NCBI GenBank assembly: GCA_019634975.1
Contig: JAHCAI010000004.1
Span: forward strand, 171,979 to 235,978
DNA length: 64,000 nucleotides
Source: Burkholderiales bacterium
GTDB lineage: Bacteria > Pseudomonadota > Gammaproteobacteria > Burkholderiales > SG8-41
Direction of reading: 5' to 3'
Below, in pieces: positions 49,649-58,718 of the stretch. How positions within the stretch are numbered: the first letter of the stretch is position 1; each line of letters starts with the position of its first letter. The position numbers were made by a program, and so were the translations under genes. Below the pieces are notes generated by a model. The model had not been told where the DNA came from and ran no database searches. It saw only the letters and a list, made by a program, of their open reading frames with translations.

Positions 49649-49758
49649 ACGATGAGTGATGAACGATGAGCGATGAGCAAAAAGCAGCAAGCGATGTGCG
49701 CGACGCCGGCCGCGGGGTTCCGTTCATCGCTCCCCGCTCCACCCTCATCGCTGTCATC
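49649..49758. repeat. Heptamer inverted-repeat element H3, extending into a coding region
   Basis: Units acgatga, gtgatga, acgatga, gcgatga (49649-49676) are followed at 49724-49758 by inverted-type units tcatcgc, tccccgc, tccaccc, tcatcgc and a last shifted unit. The left arm supplies the ATG of the next gene. The right arm encodes part of its N-terminus (FIAPRSTLIAV). Architecture matches elements H1 and H2 with a different heptamer. Confidence 0.7.
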
Positions 49759-50670
49759 GGCGGTTCCGGTTTTGTCGGCCGCCATGTCTGCCAGCAGCTC
49801 GCTGCGCGCGGCTACCGCGTGCGGGTGCCGACGCGCGACCGCGAGCGTGCGAAACCGCTGATCCTGCTGCCCACCGTGGATGTGGTGCGCGCCGACGTGC
49901 ATGACGAAGCGGCGCTCGCCGGGGTTCTGCTCGGCTGTGACGCGGTGATCAACCTGGTCGGCGTGCTGCATGACGCCCGCGGTCCGCGCGGTTTCGCCGC
50001 TGCCCATGTCGAACTGGCACGCAAGCTGGTGGCGGCCTGCCGCAAGGCCGGCGTGCGGCGCCTCCTGCAGATGAGCGCGCTGGCCGCGGCCCCGGATGGC
50101 CCCAGCGCCTACCTGCGCAGCAAGGGCGAGGCCGAGCGCATCGTGCGCGAATCGGGGCTCGACTGGACCATCTTCCGGCCTTCGGTGATTTTCGGGCCGG
50201 AGGACAGTTTCCTCAACCTGTTTGCCGGACTCGCCCGGATGCTGCCGGTGCTGGCCCTGGCGAGCCCGCAGGCGCGTTTCCAGCCGGTTTACGTCGGCGA
50301 CGTTGCCGCCGCTTTCGTGCATGCGCTGTCCGATGTCGCCAGCATCGGCCGCAGCTACGACCTCTGCGGTCCGCGGCGCTACACCTTGCGCGAACTGGTG
50401 GCCTGGGTCGGCCGCACCATCGGCAGGCCGCGGCCGGTCATCGGGCTCAACCGCACGCTGTCCTATTGCCAGGCCTTGGCGATGGAACTGCTGCCGGTGA
50501 AGCTGATGACCCGCGACAACCTGCGCTCGATGGAAATCGACAGCGTCAGCGACAGTCCCTTCCCCTTCGGCATCCGCCCCCAGGCGCTGGAGGCGCTGGC
50601 GCCGTCCTGGCTGGCCACGGAGACGCCCCGCGCGCGCTACGACAGGCTGCGCAGCCGTGCCGGACGCTGA
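49666..50670 (+). CDS. NDUFA9-like SDR family protein (complex I-associated type)
   Basis: This 334-residue atypical short-chain dehydrogenase resembles the NDUFA9/39-kDa accessory subunit of complex I. It has the dinucleotide loop VIGGSGFVGRHVCQQL, CDAVINLVGVLHDARG and LDWTIFRPSVIFGPEDSF. The usual start would be a few residues before IAVIGGSG; here about 28 extra residues come from the heptamer element H3, and the first ATG lies in its left arm. Bacterial members are soluble or membrane-associated proteins of uncertain function. It forms a tight run with the CbiM-like gene and cca. Confidence 0.85.
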   Translation: MSDEQKAASDVRDAGRGVPFIAPRSTLIAVIGGSGFVGRHVCQQLAARGYRVRVPTRDRERAKPLILLPTVDVVRADVHDEAALAGVLLGCDAVINLVGVLHDARGPRGFAAAHVELARKLVAACRKAGVRRLLQMSALAAAPDGPSAYLRSKGEAERIVRESGLDWTIFRPSVIFGPEDSFLNLFAGLARMLPVLALASPQARFQPVYVGDVAAAFVHALSDVASIGRSYDLCGPRRYTLRELVAWVGRTIGRPRPVIGLNRTLSYCQALAMELLPVKLMTRDNLRSMEIDSVSDSPFPFGIRPQALEALAPSWLATETPRARYDRLRSRAGR

Positions 50671-50691
50671 GCCGACGCCGCCGCGCCTGCG

Positions 50692-51357
50692 ATGAACCTC
50701 ACCGCGGGACTGCTGCCCGCGGACTGGCTGGCGGCGCTCTGGCTGCTGTGGGGGCTGACACTGCTTCCCCTGCTCGCACGCACGGCCTGGCGTCCGCTGC
50801 GCCAGCCCTGGCGCCTGAACCTGTGGTGCGCCGCCATCGCCGTGGTATTCACGCTGTGGACCATCCGCTCCGGCATCAAGCCGGGGCTGGGCCTGCACCT
50901 GCTCGGCGCGACCGTGCTGATGCTGATGTTCGGACCGCGGCTTGCGCAGCTGGCCCTCTATGCGGTCACTGCGGTAGCCGCGTTTGCCGGCATGGGCGAT
51001 GCGGCGGCCTACCCGGCCAATGCGCTGCTCGCCGGCGCGGTGCCGGTGTGGATGTCGTACGCGCTGCTGCGGGCGGTGGAGCGCTGGCTGCCGCCGCAGC
51101 TGTTCGTGTTCATTTTCGCCGGCGGTTTTTTCGGCGGCGCGCTGGCGATGGTCGCCGGCGTGCTCGTGGCTGCCGGACTGCATGCTGCCGCCGGCTCGTA
51201 TGCCTGGGCTTACCTGGCAGAGTACTATCTGCCTTACGCCCTGCTGCTGGCCTGGGGCGAAGCCTTCATGACCGGAATGCTCACTGCCCTGATGGTTGCC
51301 TATTACCCGCAATGGGTCCTGATGTTTGACGACCGGCGCTACCTCGTCCGCCGCTGA
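50692..51357 (+). CDS. CbiM-like integral membrane protein (COG3235 type)
   Basis: The 221-residue protein has six or seven hydrophobic segments. Its pattern ([55 protein letters not shown]) resembles the CbiM/ECF-transporter substrate-specific subunit. No cobalamin or cobalt genes are near, and no ECF ATPase or T subunit accompanies it. It may be a lone ECF-like component or a family member with a different role. It is 21 bp after the NDUFA9-like gene and 2 bp before cca. Confidence 0.7.
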   Translation: MNLTAGLLPADWLAALWLLWGLTLLPLLARTAWRPLRQPWRLNLWCAAIAVVFTLWTIRSGIKPGLGLHLLGATVLMLMFGPRLAQLALYAVTAVAAFAGMGDAAAYPANALLAGAVPVWMSYALLRAVERWLPPQLFVFIFAGGFFGGALAMVAGVLVAAGLHAAAGSYAWAYLAEYYLPYALLLAWGEAFMTGMLTALMVAYYPQWVLMFDDRRYLVRR

Positions 51358-51359
51358 CC

Positions 51360-52466
51360 ATGGCGATCAAGACCTACATCGTCGGCGGCGCGGTGCGCGA
51401 CGAGATGCTGGGCCTGCCGGTGCAGGACCGCGATCATGTCGTCGTCGGCGCCACGCCGGAGCAGATGGTCAGGCTCGGCTATCGTCCGGTGGGGCGTGAT
51501 TTTCCGGTGTTCCTGCATCCCGAGACCCACGAGGAATACGCGCTGGCGCGCACCGAACGCAAGACCGCGCCGGGCTATCACGGTTTCACCTTCCACGCCG
51601 CACCCGAGGTCACGCTGGAGCAGGACCTGCAGCGGCGCGACCTGACCATCAACGCGATGGCGCGCGACACGGATGGCCGCCTCATTGATCCTTATCGCGG
51701 CGCCGAAGACCTCGGCGAGGGCATCCTGCGCCATGTCAGCCCGGCCTTTGCCGAGGATCCGGTGCGCATCCTGCGCGTCGCGCGCTTCGCCGCGCGTTTC
51801 GGCTTCACGGTCGCCGCCGAAACGCAGGCGCTGATGCGGCAGATGGTCGAGGCCGGAGAGGCCGACGCGCTGGTTGCCGAGCGGGTGTGGCAGGAACTCG
51901 CCAAGGGTCTGATGGAGAAGACGCCGTCGGTGATGTTTGCCGTGCTGCGCGACTGCGGTGCGCTGGCGCGCGTGCTGCCGCAGTTCGATGCCCTCTACGA
52001 CGACGGCGCGATCGACGCTGCGCTTGCCGCGCTCGATGCCGCGGCGGCGGCGAACGCGCCGCTCGATGTGCGCTTCGCTGCGCTGGCGCGCGCGCTGGAG
52101 CCCGAGGCCATCGACGCGCTCAGCGCAAGGCTGCGGGTGCCCGCGGGCTGCCGCGACCTTGCGCTGCTCGCCTCGCGCCACGGCCATGCGCTGGCTGATG
52201 CCGCGGCGCTGGAGGCCGGAGAACTGTTCGAGGTGATGGATGCGGCCGATGCCTGGCGGCGGCCGGATCGCTTTCGCGATCTGGTCGAGGCGGCGCTGGC
52301 CGGCGAGCAGGATGCGCCGCGCGCGCGCGCCCGGCTGCAGCGCGCGCATGCCGCCGCGCTGGCCGTCGATGCCGGCGCAGTGGCGCGCGCGCAATCGGGC
52401 GCCGCCGCGATCAAGGCCGCAGTGGCGCAGGCGCGCCGCTCGGCCATCGAGGCGTCAATAAAATAG
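51360..52466 (+). CDS. cca: CCA-adding tRNA nucleotidyltransferase
   Basis: Cca adds or repairs the CCA end of tRNA. The 368-residue protein has [24 protein letters not shown], where DRD supplies the catalytic aspartates, then [21 protein letters not shown], and the nucleotide-selection motif [18 protein letters not shown]. It is shorter than the 412-residue E. coli enzyme and I see no HD motif in the C-terminal half, so the phosphatase part of the multifunctional enzyme seems absent. The AT-rich region with an IHF-like box (52474-52486) follows its stop. Confidence 0.94.
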   Translation: MAIKTYIVGGAVRDEMLGLPVQDRDHVVVGATPEQMVRLGYRPVGRDFPVFLHPETHEEYALARTERKTAPGYHGFTFHAAPEVTLEQDLQRRDLTINAMARDTDGRLIDPYRGAEDLGEGILRHVSPAFAEDPVRILRVARFAARFGFTVAAETQALMRQMVEAGEADALVAERVWQELAKGLMEKTPSVMFAVLRDCGALARVLPQFDALYDDGAIDAALAALDAAAAANAPLDVRFAALARALEPEAIDALSARLRVPAGCRDLALLASRHGHALADAAALEAGELFEVMDAADAWRRPDRFRDLVEAALAGEQDAPRARARLQRAHAAALAVDAGAVARAQSGAAAIKAAVAQARRSAIEASIK

Positions 52467-52499
52467 TCAATTAAAACAAATACTTATGGAGGTCACCCG

Positions 52500-53123
52500 A
52501 TGATCGATTTTTACACCTGGACCACACCCAACGGCCGCAAGGTCTCCATCATGCTCGAGGAATGCGGCCTGCCGTACCGCGCGCATGCGATCAACATCGG
52601 CCAGGGCGAGCAGTTCAAGCCCGAGTTCGTCGCCATCAATCCCAACAGCAAGATTCCGGCGATCGTCGATCCCGACGGCCCCGACGGCCAGCCGATTTCG
52701 CTGATGGAGTCGGGCGCGATCCTCATCTATCTCGCCGGCAAGGCCGGGAAATTCCTGCCGCAGGCGGTGCGCGGGCGTTACGACGCGCTGCAGTGGCTGA
52801 TGTTCCAGATGGGCGGCGTCGGCCCGATGTTCGGCCAGGTGCACCACTTCCTGCGCGCGGCGAAGGAGCCGGTGCCGTATGCGATCGAGCGTTATGTCAC
52901 TGAAACGCGGCGGCTCTACGGCGTGCTCGACCGGCAACTCGCCGGGCACGAGTGGCTGGCCGGCGGCGAATACACGATTGCCGACATGGCGACCTATCCC
53001 TGGGTCGCGCGCCACGAGTGGCACAAGACCGACCTCAATGACTTTCCCAACGTGAAGCGCTGGTTTGACCTGATGTCGGCGCGGCCGGCGGTGCAGCGCG
53101 GGATGGCGGTGCCGAAAGTCTAG
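52500..53123 (+). CDS. Glutathione S-transferase, YfcG/YghU-like
   Basis: The 207-residue protein has a thioredoxin-fold N-terminal domain (MIDFYTWTTPNGRKVSIMLEE) in which TPNGRKV replaces the usual cis-Pro/Ser active site, NPNSKIPAIVDPDG, and the ESGAILIYLAGKAG glutathione-binding motif. The C-terminal helical domain contains WLMFQMGGVGPMFGQVHHF. This pattern fits the Nu class (YfcG), which has disulfide-bond oxidoreductase activity. The strong ribosome-binding site (ggaggt) and AT-rich leader suggest a promoter of its own. Confidence 0.9.
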   Translation: MIDFYTWTTPNGRKVSIMLEECGLPYRAHAINIGQGEQFKPEFVAINPNSKIPAIVDPDGPDGQPISLMESGAILIYLAGKAGKFLPQAVRGRYDALQWLMFQMGGVGPMFGQVHHFLRAAKEPVPYAIERYVTETRRLYGVLDRQLAGHEWLAGGEYTIADMATYPWVARHEWHKTDLNDFPNVKRWFDLMSARPAVQRGMAVPKV

Positions 53124-53150
53124 TGTTTCGCCCGGCGGCGCGGCCGGGTC

Positions 53151-53813
53151 TCAGCGCCGCGCATGCCGCTGCAGCAGGCGCACGATTTCCCGCGTGTCGA
53201 GTTCGGGATTGGTGCGTAGCGCAGGGATGCCGACCACGGTATTGGTCCAGGCCATGTGCTGCTGCATGCGCTGCACCACCGACGGCCATTCGCCCGCGGT
53301 GTGGCGCTGCGGATCAGGCAGCGCGTGGCATTGCGAGCAGGCGATGCTGAACATCTGCCCGGACCGCGTTCCCAGGGCCGGATGCTGCGGATCGATTTCG
53401 CGCTGGCCGTGTTTGCGCAGGTAGGCGACCAGGGTGGCGGCTTCCGTTTCGCCGGGCGCCGTGACGCCGGCCATCATGTCCTTCATCAGGGCGCCCATGT
53501 TGCCTTCGCCGCGCATGCGCCAGAGCATGCGCTCGACCACCGGCTGCCAGCGCGCGGGAGTGTGCATCTGCGGATTGGGCAGGTAATGGCACTGGATGCA
53601 GTAGCGGGCGGTCAGGCGTGCGCCTGCCGACTGCGGCTCCGGCAGCTGCCCCGGTTCGATTGACGGCGGCAGCAGGCGTTCGAGCATGCGGCCGTGGGGG
53701 CTCTGCGACCAGAGGTACTGCGCGCGTTCGACCGCGGCGTCCTGCGCGGCGGCGCAGGACAGGAAGCCGGACAGGGCGGCCGGGACCAGGGCCCGGATGA
53801 ACAGGGACGGCAT
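53151..53813 (-). CDS. Dihaem c-type cytochrome built from a tandem repeat
   Basis: The 220-residue exported protein has a signal peptide (MPSLFIRALVPAALSGFLSCAAA) and two CxxCH haem sites. Each is in the same short module: CIQCHYLPNPQMHTPARWQ...RM and CSQCHALPDPQRHTAGEWP...RM. The repeat C..CH.LP.P..HT...W..VV.RM indicates internal duplication, and the later Met residues may be haem ligands. Its redox partner is unknown. It is preceded on the same strand by a TSUP transporter (42 bp) and a MidA-like gene. Confidence 0.85.
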   Translation of the reverse strand: MPSLFIRALVPAALSGFLSCAAAQDAAVERAQYLWSQSPHGRMLERLLPPSIEPGQLPEPQSAGARLTARYCIQCHYLPNPQMHTPARWQPVVERMLWRMRGEGNMGALMKDMMAGVTAPGETEAATLVAYLRKHGQREIDPQHPALGTRSGQMFSIACSQCHALPDPQRHTAGEWPSVVQRMQQHMAWTNTVVGIPALRTNPELDTREIVRLLQRHARR

Positions 53814-53855
53814 CGCGGATCACCTCCAGTAGCGAATCCGGATTCGCGCCTTATG

Positions 53856-54632
53856 TTACACCGGCAGCCAGCCGCGCAAGGCCTGCCAGATCAGCAGCAG
53901 CGCGATCAGGAACAGCGCCCGGCGCAGCAGCCGGCTGTAGGTCTGCGCGCTGATGCGCGACTGCAGTTTCATGCCCGCCGCCATGCCGGCGAGCGCGATC
54001 AGGGTCAGCGGGATGTTGGCCAGCGCGGCGCTGACGCGGATCTCGCCGGCGGCGCCCAGCGTGGCCGCCTGCACGATCTTGCCGCCGAGAAAGCACAGGT
54101 TGAGCGCCTGGGTCATCACCGTGGTTTCGACGCCGAGCAGCATGAAATAGATCAGCAGCGGCGGCAGCGAATTGTTGACGCTGCCGGAGAAAAATCCGCC
54201 GGTCATGCCGAAGGCGAAGGCCGCGCCGCGCGGATGGCGGCCGAGCCAGCTCCAGTCGAGCCGGGCCAGCTGCTGCTGGCAGAGATAGGCGATGATCATC
54301 AGCGCCAGCAGCAGGCGGATCGGTTCCTGCGGCGCGAGGATCAGGAACTGCGCGCCGAGGAAGGATCCGGCCAGCACCCACACCGCGAGCGGCCAGTACT
54401 TGCCGAGGCTGGCGCTCCAGTTGCCGCCACGCAGCACGCTGATCAGGTTCACCGTGAAGTTCGGCAGCAGGTTGAGCACGATCGCGGACTTGACGTCGAA
54501 CATCAGCACCAGCAGCGGCGTCGAGATTGCCGGGAAGCCGAAGCCCAGCGCGCCCTGGGTCAGGCCGGCGAGGAACAGCACGCCTGCCGCCGCAAGCCAC
54601 AGCGGGTCGGAGAGCAGCGGTCCGATTCCCAA
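53856..54632 (-). CDS. TSUP family transporter (TauE/SafE)
   Basis: The 258-residue polytopic protein has the two-fold repeat of the TSUP family: FLAGLTQGALGFGFPAISTPLL in the first half and FAFGMTGGFFSGSVNNSLPPLLI in the second. The family exports or imports sulfite, sulfoacetate and related organosulfur compounds, and the substrate cannot be assigned here. It starts 12 bp after the MidA-like gene. A downstream dihaem cytochrome could hint at sulfur oxidation, but this is speculative. Confidence 0.9.
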   Translation of the reverse strand: MGIGPLLSDPLWLAAAGVLFLAGLTQGALGFGFPAISTPLLVLMFDVKSAIVLNLLPNFTVNLISVLRGGNWSASLGKYWPLAVWVLAGSFLGAQFLILAPQEPIRLLLALMIIAYLCQQQLARLDWSWLGRHPRGAAFAFGMTGGFFSGSVNNSLPPLLIYFMLLGVETTVMTQALNLCFLGGKIVQAATLGAAGEIRVSAALANIPLTLIALAGMAAGMKLQSRISAQTYSRLLRRALFLIALLLIWQALRGWLPV

Positions 54633-54644
54633 AGCGGTGCCCGC

Positions 54645-55802
54645 TTACAGCGCGTGCGAGCGGTCGCCGCGGGCGAAGCCGGCGAGCGGTCCCGCCAGCC
54701 CCCTGCCCAGGGCAATGACCTTGAACAGCTCGCCCATCTCCGCCGGCGACAGCAGCTTCTGCGCCTGCGCGGCGAGCGGCGCGTAGCGCGGGGCGTCGGT
54801 GGCCGGCACTTCGGCGAGCAGGTCGGTGATGCCGCAGTTGATCAGGAACTGCGCCTGGCTGGTGTAGCCGAGCACTTCGAGCTCCGGCGCGCTGCGCGCG
54901 ATGGCGCTGAAATCGACGTGGGCGGTGATGTCCTGCAAACCGGGCCAGAGGAAGGGGTCGTCGTGCGCACGGTGGCGGTAGTGGCACATCAGGGTGCCGC
55001 GGTCGCGCTGCGGGTGAAAGAATTCCTGCGCCGGAAAACCGTAATCGAAGATGAGCAGCAGCCCGCGTTCCAGGCGCTGTCCGAGATCGGCGATCAGTGC
55101 CTGCGCGGCGAGACCGATTTCCGTTTCATAGCCCTCGGGCAGCCGCGGCGTGGCGGCGGCGAGTGCGGGGAAGGCCGCTCTGCAGTCCCAGGCGAAGCCG
55201 CCGCCGCTGTCCAGGGATACGCCGAGTTCCTGCGTGCGGCCGCCGGCGATGCGGATGCGGTGCACCGGCAGGGCATCGAGGACTTCATTTGCGATGACGA
55301 CGGCGTCGATGCGATCCGGCAGGGCGTCCAGCCAGCGCACCCGATCGAGGAACTCCGGTGCGGCTGCGGCGATCTTCTGCTGCTGACGCTGGCGCAGGTC
55401 GGCGCTGATCTCGAGGATGCGGTACTGCCGCGGCAGGCAACCCAGCGATTCGAGCTCCGTGAGCAGCGTTGCGGCGAGCGCGCCGCTGCCGGCGCCGAGT
55501 TCGATGATGTCGGCGACGCCTTCAGCGATCAGGGGAGCGAGCTGCCGCGCCAGCGTGCGCCCGAACAGCGGCGACAGCTCCGGCGCGGTGACGAAATCGC
55601 CGCTGCCGCCGAACTTGCGGCTGCCGGCGCTGTAATAACCGAGTCCCGGTGCGTACAGCGCGAGTTCCATGTAGCGCGCAAAGCCGATCCAGCCGCCGGC
55701 TTTGTCGATCTCTGCACGGATCAGGGCTTGCAGGCGCGCGCTGTGGGCGAGGGCATCGGCGGCGGGTTGCGGCAGCGCGCTGTTTGCGGCGGGAAAAGTC
55801 AC
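54645..55802 (-). CDS. MidA/NDUFAF7-like SAM-dependent methyltransferase
   Basis: The 385-residue protein belongs to the COG1565 family, whose mitochondrial member NDUFAF7 methylates an arginine of complex I. It has IGFARYMELALYAPGLGYYSAG, GDFVTAPELSPLFGRTLARQL, the SAM motif IIELGAGSGALAATLL and LLIFDYGFPAQEFFHPQRDRGTL, all diagnostic. The bacterial substrate is not established. It is divergent from the pteridine reductase gene. Its start is well placed: upstream is a 64-bp AT-rich gap with an IHF-like box. Confidence 0.92.
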   Translation of the reverse strand: MTFPAANSALPQPAADALAHSARLQALIRAEIDKAGGWIGFARYMELALYAPGLGYYSAGSRKFGGSGDFVTAPELSPLFGRTLARQLAPLIAEGVADIIELGAGSGALAATLLTELESLGCLPRQYRILEISADLRQRQQQKIAAAAPEFLDRVRWLDALPDRIDAVVIANEVLDALPVHRIRIAGGRTQELGVSLDSGGGFAWDCRAAFPALAAATPRLPEGYETEIGLAAQALIADLGQRLERGLLLIFDYGFPAQEFFHPQRDRGTLMCHYRHRAHDDPFLWPGLQDITAHVDFSAIARSAPELEVLGYTSQAQFLINCGITDLLAEVPATDAPRYAPLAAQAQKLLSPAEMGELFKVIALGRGLAGPLAGFARGDRSHAL

Positions 55803-55866
55803 CGCGGGATATTACGCTAAAATAAACAATGAATTACACGATGCAATCAGGGATGGACCGCTGCTC

Positions 55867-56616
55867 ATGAACGCTGCATTGGCTGGCAGGACGGTGCTGG
55901 TCACCGGGGGTGCGCGGCGCGTCGGCGCGGCGATCTGCCGGCGGCTGCATGCCGCGGGCGCGGCTGTCGCCGTGCATCACCATCGCTCTGCGGCGGATGC
56001 GCAGGCTCTGGTGCAGGCCCTCAATGTGCAGCGTGCCGGCTCGGCCGTCGCCCTGCAAGCCGACCTGCTCGATGCCGCGGCCCTGCCGCGGCTGGTGGCT
56101 GCAGCCCGTGACTGGACGGGCCGGCTGGATGCGCTGGTCAACAATGCTTCGAGTTTTTATGCCACGCCGGTGGGCGCCATCGATGAGCAGGCCTGGACGG
56201 ATCTGATCGGCACCAACCTGAAGGCGCCGCTGTTTCTGTCCCAGGCGGCGGCGCCCGCGTTGCGCGCAAGCGGCGGCTGCATCGTCAACATCATCGACAT
56301 CCACGCCGAACTGCCGATGAAGGAGCACGTGGTCTACACCGCGGCGAAAGGCGGGCTGCTGGCGCTGACGCGCTCGCTGGCGCGCGAGCTCGGCCCGGAA
56401 GTGCGCGTCAACGGCGTGTCGCCGGGGACCATCATCTGGCCGGAAGGCGGAGAATGGCAGGACGAGGAAGCGCGCCGCCGCATCGTCGGCCGCACGGTGC
56501 TCAAGCGCACCGGCGAGCCGGAGGACATTGCCGCTGCCGTTGAATACATGATCACCGCGCCCTTCGTCACCGGCCAGATCCTTGCCGTCGACGGCGGACG
56601 CAGCATCGTCGCATGA
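55867..56616 (+). CDS. Pteridine reductase (SDR family)
   Basis: The 249-residue short-chain dehydrogenase has the variant cofactor loop [19 protein letters not shown], in which the Arg favours NADPH and pteridine reductases. It also has [14 protein letters not shown], the catalytic YTAAK, and the C-terminal [14 protein letters not shown]. Bacterial pteridine reductases of this group can supply reduced folate or biopterin. I chose the ATG at 55867; the longer frame upstream is antisense to the MidA-like gene. Confidence 0.9.
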   Translation: MNAALAGRTVLVTGGARRVGAAICRRLHAAGAAVAVHHHRSAADAQALVQALNVQRAGSAVALQADLLDAAALPRLVAAARDWTGRLDALVNNASSFYATPVGAIDEQAWTDLIGTNLKAPLFLSQAAAPALRASGGCIVNIIDIHAELPMKEHVVYTAAKGGLLALTRSLARELGPEVRVNGVSPGTIIWPEGGEWQDEEARRRIVGRTVLKRTGEPEDIAAAVEYMITAPFVTGQILAVDGGRSIVA

Positions 56617-56677
56617 GCGACTGAAGGACCACGCGGAGCGCCCGCGCGATCTGCGGGGGGCGCCGGAACGGAATGCC

Positions 56678-57547
56678 ATGGATACCCAGGTCATACACAT
56701 TACCCCGCGCAGCAAGCGCGAGCGCCGCGACCACTACGAGTCGAACAAGCTGGTCAAGCGCCTGCGCCGCCAGGTCGGCCAGGCGATCGCCGACTACGAC
56801 ATGATCCGCGAGGGCGACAGGGTCATGGCCTGCCTGTCCGGCGGCAAGGACAGCTACGCGCTGCTCGACATCCTGCTTCACCTGCGCAGCCGCGCGCCCG
56901 TGGCTTTCGACATCGTCGCCGTCAACCTCGACCAGAAGCAGCCGGGATTTCCCGGGCACGTGCTGCCCGAATACCTGACAGCGCTTGGCGTGCCTTTCCA
57001 CATCGAGAACCAGGACACCTACAGCATCGTCAAGCGGGTCATTCCCGAGGGCAAGACCATGTGCTCGCTGTGCTCGCGGCTGCGCCGCGGCGTGTTGTAC
57101 CGCGTCGCCGGCGAACTCGGCGCGACCCGGATTGCCCTCGGGCACCACCGCGACGACATCCTCGAGACCTTCCTGCTCAACCTGTTCTACGGCGGCAAGC
57201 TGAAGGCGATGCCGCCGAAACTGGTGTCGGACGACGGCCGCCACGTGGTGATCCGCCCGCTGGCCTACTGCGAGGAACGGGACCTTGAGGCTTATGCGCA
57301 GCTGCGGCAGTTCCCGATCATTCCCTGCACGCTGTGCGGCTCGCAGGAGAATCTGAAGCGCAAGGAAATGAAGGCGCTGCTGCGCGAATGGGAAAAACGC
57401 CATCCCGGGCGTGTCGAGACACTGCTGACCAGCCTGCAGAACGTGAAACCGTCACACCTGCTGGATCGGACGCTGTTCGACTTTGCCGCTGTGCAGGCCA
57501 CCGGTTCGCCGGTGGCTGACGGCGACACCGCATTCGATGGCGAATAG
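56678..57547 (+). CDS. ttcA: tRNA 2-thiocytidine(32) synthetase TtcA
   Basis: TtcA adds sulfur to cytidine 32 of some tRNAs, using ATP and a [4Fe-4S] cluster. The 289-residue protein has the PP-loop [16 protein letters not shown] and cluster ligands in [11 protein letters not shown] and [13 protein letters not shown], plus [31 protein letters not shown] chose [18 protein letters not shown] at 56678; the upstream in-frame extension overlaps the pteridine reductase gene. The C-terminal 15 residues look non-conserved. Confidence 0.96.
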   Translation: MDTQVIHITPRSKRERRDHYESNKLVKRLRRQVGQAIADYDMIREGDRVMACLSGGKDSYALLDILLHLRSRAPVAFDIVAVNLDQKQPGFPGHVLPEYLTALGVPFHIENQDTYSIVKRVIPEGKTMCSLCSRLRRGVLYRVAGELGATRIALGHHRDDILETFLLNLFYGGKLKAMPPKLVSDDGRHVVIRPLAYCEERDLEAYAQLRQFPIIPCTLCGSQENLKRKEMKALLREWEKRHPGRVETLLTSLQNVKPSHLLDRTLFDFAAVQATGSPVADGDTAFDGE

Positions 57548-57588
57548 GCGACGGCGCACGGCGCCGCCGCCTGCCATCATGCCGGGTC

Positions 57589-58560
57589 TCAGGATTCCGG
57601 CTTGATGTCGTACTGCTTGACCGCCTTGCTCCAGCGCGCGATCTCCGCGCGCATGAACTTGTCGAATTCCGCGGGCGTCGTCGGCACCGGCTCGTAGCCG
57701 CGGGTGCGCAGCATGTTGCCGGTTTCGCCCTTGAGCACCGTGGTGACGGCCTTGTTGAGGGTGGCAATGGCTTCCTTCGGCATCTTGATCGGTCCCATCA
57801 GCCCGTACCAGCCGGAGATCGCAAAACCCTTGTAGCCCGATTCGCCCAGTGTCGGCACGTCGGGCAGCTGCGAGGCGCGCTTGGCGGTGGTCACCGCGAG
57901 GGCGCGGAGCTTGCCGGCCTTGATCTGCGGGATCGCCGCGCCGGGGCCGGAGAACAGCGTCTGCACCTCGCCGCCGACCGCGGCGGCGACCGAGGGGCCC
58001 GATCCGCGATAGGGGATGTGCACGAGCTTGATGCCCGCGGTCTGGAAAAAGGCTTCCTGCGCGATATGCGCAGTCACGTTGCCCGAACCGAAGTTCATCG
58101 CGCCGGGCTTGCTTTGCGCGAGCTTGACGAACTCCTGCAGGGTCTTGGCCTGGATGCTGGGATGCACGGTCATGATGTAGGGCTGCTCGATCAGCTGGCT
58201 GATGCCGGCGAAATCGCGGGACACGTCGAAGCTGAGGTTGCTCATCAGTGCCGGGGCCACGGCGGTCGCGCCGATTTCGGCGATGACGACCGTGTATCCG
58301 TCGGGATTGGCCGACGCGGCAATCGCCGTGCCGAGGCTGCCCTGCGCGCCGCCGCGGTTGTCGATCAGGATCTGCTGTCCGAGCGCCGCGGTCAGCGCCG
58401 GCTGCATCGTGCGCGAGACGAGGTCGGTGCCGCCACCCGGCGGGAAGGGAACAACCAGGCGAATCGGCTTGTTGGGGTAGGGGCCGCTTTGGGCGGCGAC
58501 CACTGGGGCGGCCAGCGCCAGGGCGAGGCCAAGCAGCGGCAGGCAGGATTGGCGATTCAT
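57589..58560 (-). CDS. Bug-family periplasmic solute receptor (tripartite tricarboxylate type)
   Basis: The 323-residue protein has a signal peptide (MNRQSCLPLLGLALALAA), the Bug motif YPNKPIRLVVPFPPGGGTDL, GGAQGSLGTAIAASANPDGYT and GKLRALAVTTAKRASQLPDVPTL. Bug receptors bind carboxylates and other small solutes, and most have no adjacent transporter, as here. I chose the ATG at 58560. It is divergent from the aminotransferase gene, so its ligand might relate to that pathway; this is a guess. Confidence 0.93.
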   Translation of the reverse strand: MNRQSCLPLLGLALALAAPVVAAQSGPYPNKPIRLVVPFPPGGGTDLVSRTMQPALTAALGQQILIDNRGGAQGSLGTAIAASANPDGYTVVIAEIGATAVAPALMSNLSFDVSRDFAGISQLIEQPYIMTVHPSIQAKTLQEFVKLAQSKPGAMNFGSGNVTAHIAQEAFFQTAGIKLVHIPYRGSGPSVAAAVGGEVQTLFSGPGAAIPQIKAGKLRALAVTTAKRASQLPDVPTLGESGYKGFAISGWYGLMGPIKMPKEAIATLNKAVTTVLKGETGNMLRTRGYEPVPTTPAEFDKFMRAEIARWSKAVKQYDIKPES

Positions 58561-58611
58561 GTTTGCGGTCCTTGTTATGGTTGGAAAAATCAAGGCCGTC
58601 ACATTATAACG

Positions 58612-58631
58612 ACTTCATGACAGTTTGAAGT
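58612..58631. promoter_or_regulatory. Inverted repeat between the Bug receptor and aminotransferase genes
   Basis: acttca (58612-58617) and tgaagt (58626-58631) are perfect inverted half-sites with an 8-base spacer, in a 158-bp divergent region. This could be an operator for a regulator of either gene. Short half-sites make the call weak. Confidence 0.3.
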
Positions 58632-58659
58632 AATGACGATTTTACTAAATATTCAATAA

Positions 58660-58672
58660 AATCAAATAGTTA
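58660..58672 (+). promoter_or_regulatory. IHF-like box upstream of the aminotransferase
   Basis: Perfect match to WATCAANNNNTTR (aatcaaatagtta), preceded by an A/T tract (aaatattcaataaa), as IHF sites usually are. It lies 47 bp before the ATG of the HTH-aminotransferase. Its 30-bp context resembles those at 4934 and 26225. Consensus evidence only. Confidence 0.45.
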
Positions 58673-58718
58673 TGATATATGACGAATGAACAGATGAGCT
58701 TGTCAAAATAATTTTGCC

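Noticed and set aside
53694..55820. 708-codon open frame antisense to the TSUP and MidA-like genes
   Set aside because: Glu/Arg/Gln-rich with no recognisable domain, and it covers three good genes on the other strand.
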